Below, in pieces: positions 62,077 to 64,000 of a stretch of DNA of 64,000 nt. Position 1 is the stretch's first letter. Every line of letters starts with the position of its first letter. Source of the stretch: Neckera pumila (lineage: Eukaryota > Streptophyta > Bryopsida > Hypnales > Neckeraceae); contig OZ018417.1 of NCBI GenBank assembly GCA_963969595.1, positions 6,140,501-6,204,500 of the forward strand, written 5' to 3'. A program made the translations under genes and the position numbers. The notes below the pieces were generated by a model. That model worked only from the letters and a program-made list of their open reading frames with translations. It was not told the origin of the DNA and did no database searches.

Positions 62077-62536
62077 TCATGTAAGACATTAAATGCCAAT
62101 TGTATTCTATACTATGCAAAATTCTTTGAATGGCACAATAGGGTGTCAATAACAAGTTTGCCGGGTATGATATATATCAAGCAATAAATCACATAACCAA
62201 GATTTGAATTTTGGTTATTAAAAAATTAGAATCATTGTGTAAAATTTGAACATATTATAGAGTACAAGATACTGTTTTTTTTTTTAATCTTTTTTAGATT
62301 TGATAAGAACTTGATCCTTTTTAAATTTTTCAAAATTGAAGACACTTTTAACCAAAAAAATGATATATTTTTTATCTACAAATAATAAACTAAAGAAAGA
62401 TTGGAGATTCTCTTTAAATCATACGCCAAAATATCATAAATTTAGAAGCATTATTGATAAAAATATTACTTTAAGAGCCTTTTCATTCAAATTGCAAAAA
62501 ATTCAATTTTATTTTTTATTTTTTTTAATAAATCAC
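62077..62536. other. AT-rich spacer, no gene
   Basis: Nothing recognised; the frame at 62336-62590 crosses a transposon end. Confidence 0.3.
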
Positions 62537-63020
62537 TTAACCCCTAAAGAACAATTGTCCTTTGAATGGACATCGGGCATGCCACCTTGAATTCAGTTTT
62601 GACTAAATCTTTTCAAAATTTTGATACAATATGTAGACATGTACCTTGTTTGAGAGAGTAGTTTTTTTTTTGATTGGGTGCCCAAACCAAAAGTTATGAT
62701 GGCCAAAACAATTCCGGTAGTTTGGGTAGTTTTGACATCTTTTGGACATCTTTTGCTAAATACCTCCTCTACTTTTGAAATTTTGCATGTATGTAACAAA
62801 AATTTTCTGGCATAAAATTGTCAAAACTAACCAACTTTACTTATAAAATCACACTGCAAGAGGAGCCAAACTTTGTTAACTATGTTTGGAAATTAAAAAA
62901 AAAATTACTTTCTTCTAACTTCAAGTGCTACAGTCTTGTAGTTTATGTTGTTAAAGATTTTGAAATTTTTTCCACATGTTCTAGATGTTTGCTTCTATGT
63001 TTTCACCACTAGAGTTTTTA
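62537..63020 (+). mobile_element. TTAA element, E type, right end missing
   Basis: Left TTAACCCCTAAAGAAC followed by a small GTCC..GGAC hairpin; the interior parallels 58806-59231. Confidence 0.5.
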
Positions 63021-63269
63021 AAAAAAATTCTCCAATGTACAAGAAATCAACAAAGAATTTCTTGTGTATTGCCAAATCATTTGACCTCCTTGTATTGCAA
63101 GGTGATTTAGAATTAGGTCAACCAATTATTTGCTTTTGAAACTTTGTATGAGTGTATCTAACAAGTTGTAGTACTCAATGGTGTAGAAGCTCAATTGTGA
63201 GTAGAGGAAAAATCTTACTCGACAAGGGTTTGAAATTTGTTATCCCAATTTAGCAAGGTTTGAAAAAAA

Positions 63270-64000
63270 CCTTTTCACTCAGTTCAAGCATTATAATTTT
63301 GAAATCCAGGTACTCAATACGGGCTCTCCACAAGTGAATGGCAATAGCTTTGTACCAAACGGACTACATGAAAGCTACGTCCTTAAGAGATCGAGCCTCA
63401 TGCCACACATCTTTTTAGTTAGGAGTGAAGGTGGGTGGAAGATGTCCAGCCCATTTTAACATAATTGTGGTCTTGGGCTGGGCATTTTGAGTGATAAGAG
63501 AACGACCTACGGACGTTGAGTATTCTATAAGTGATAGACCATTGCTCCATTGCCAGCATCCTGGGTTGAAGACCAGTCCTTGTGTGGTACCGTGAAATAC
63601 AAAATAGGGGTCTTGGTTACGACTCTTGTTGATTTGCATCACTCTAATCCTTTGTGTGTATCCACAATATTCATCCTCATCATTGTTAGGCAAGGCAAAT
63701 GAAAGTATCCTAGAGTTGAGGCCCACGGTTGCTCTTTTGGTTCCTCAAGGTAGAGAGAATGTATGGACTTTAGAGGGATGGAGTTTGAAGTTAAAACCAC
63801 TAATCTGCCAGGTCATAATTGGAATTGGATTGTCAAATTGTGGAAACGTCCCCACCCATTCTCCTTCTTGGGCTTGGTCAAAGGAGGTGAGGAGTGTAAT
63901 CCATTGGAGTTGCATCCGACATCGAAACCAATTGCAACTGTTGCATATTAGGTCTTGAGGAAACACCTACACACCAGTTCTTTATTTGCCCGCAAGCCCA
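63270..64000 (-). pseudogene. LINE reverse transcriptase C-terminal (zf-RVT) fragment
   Basis: Reading the minus strand from the window edge gives QDPYFVFHG, then NGLSLIEYSTSVGRSL, WAGHLPPTFTPN, a stop codon, KDVWHEARSLKDVAFMWSVW and KAIAIHLWRARI. From memory this resembles the zinc-binding tail of LINE reverse transcriptases, a segment with W..VW....K.....W..... and AxxxWRxRI. In-frame stops and loss of the downstream part near 63270 show it is dead. The element continues beyond the window. Confidence 0.5.

Overview
This window is nuclear DNA of a land plant. The evidence is a complete intron-bearing jasmonate-pathway repressor gene (JAZ/TIFY), a Ty1/copia retrotransposon, LINE tails and several families of miniature inverted-repeat transposable elements (MITEs). 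It is AT-rich and very gene-poor, with one convincing host gene in 64 kb, so the genome is probably large. My guess is a seed-free plant such as a fern or lycophyte; this is inference and I cannot name a species.

Layout. 1-12,160: layered MITEs, a 0.58 kb foldback, a LINE 3' end and unrecognised AT-rich sequence. 12,166-16,711: a young Ty1/copia element on the minus strand with nearly identical LTRs and a perfect 5-bp target duplication; its Gag-Pol frame has one stop codon and no RNase H. 16,919-17,045: a 5S rRNA-like remnant. 18,508-21,408 (minus): a seven-exon JAZ gene of 505 codons plus stop position counted together as 506 codons, with TIFY and Jas motifs, and a G-box about 670 bp upstream. 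22,285-37,600: repeats, including a (AAAT)n tract of about 400 bp that grows from a LINE tail. 37,704-42,095: a 1.65 kb direct duplication; only the second copy carries a transposon, giving a filled/empty site pair. 43,000-64,000: dense MITEs, including a cluster in which one element has been invaded three times, and a LINE fragment at the right edge.

The most striking signal is a set of related non-autonomous elements, mostly 0.87-0.95 kb, that begin with TTAA followed by CCCCTAAAGG and end with the mirror image. By my tally they fill roughly 30% of the window. Four internal comparisons (three nested insertions and one duplicated locus) fit insertion at TTAA. This target and the CCC-type ends are what is known of the piggyBac superfamily, which is not among the usual dominant plant DNA transposons. 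I see no transposase here, so the assignment rests on the ends alone.

The second point of interest is the JAZ gene. Its Jas motif is split by an intron exactly as in angiosperm JAZ genes, and retention of that intron would place a stop codon directly after the core of the motif. The spliced protein lacks the usual terminal Pro-Tyr and carries a 125-residue Ser/Pro-rich tail with a bipartite basic cluster.
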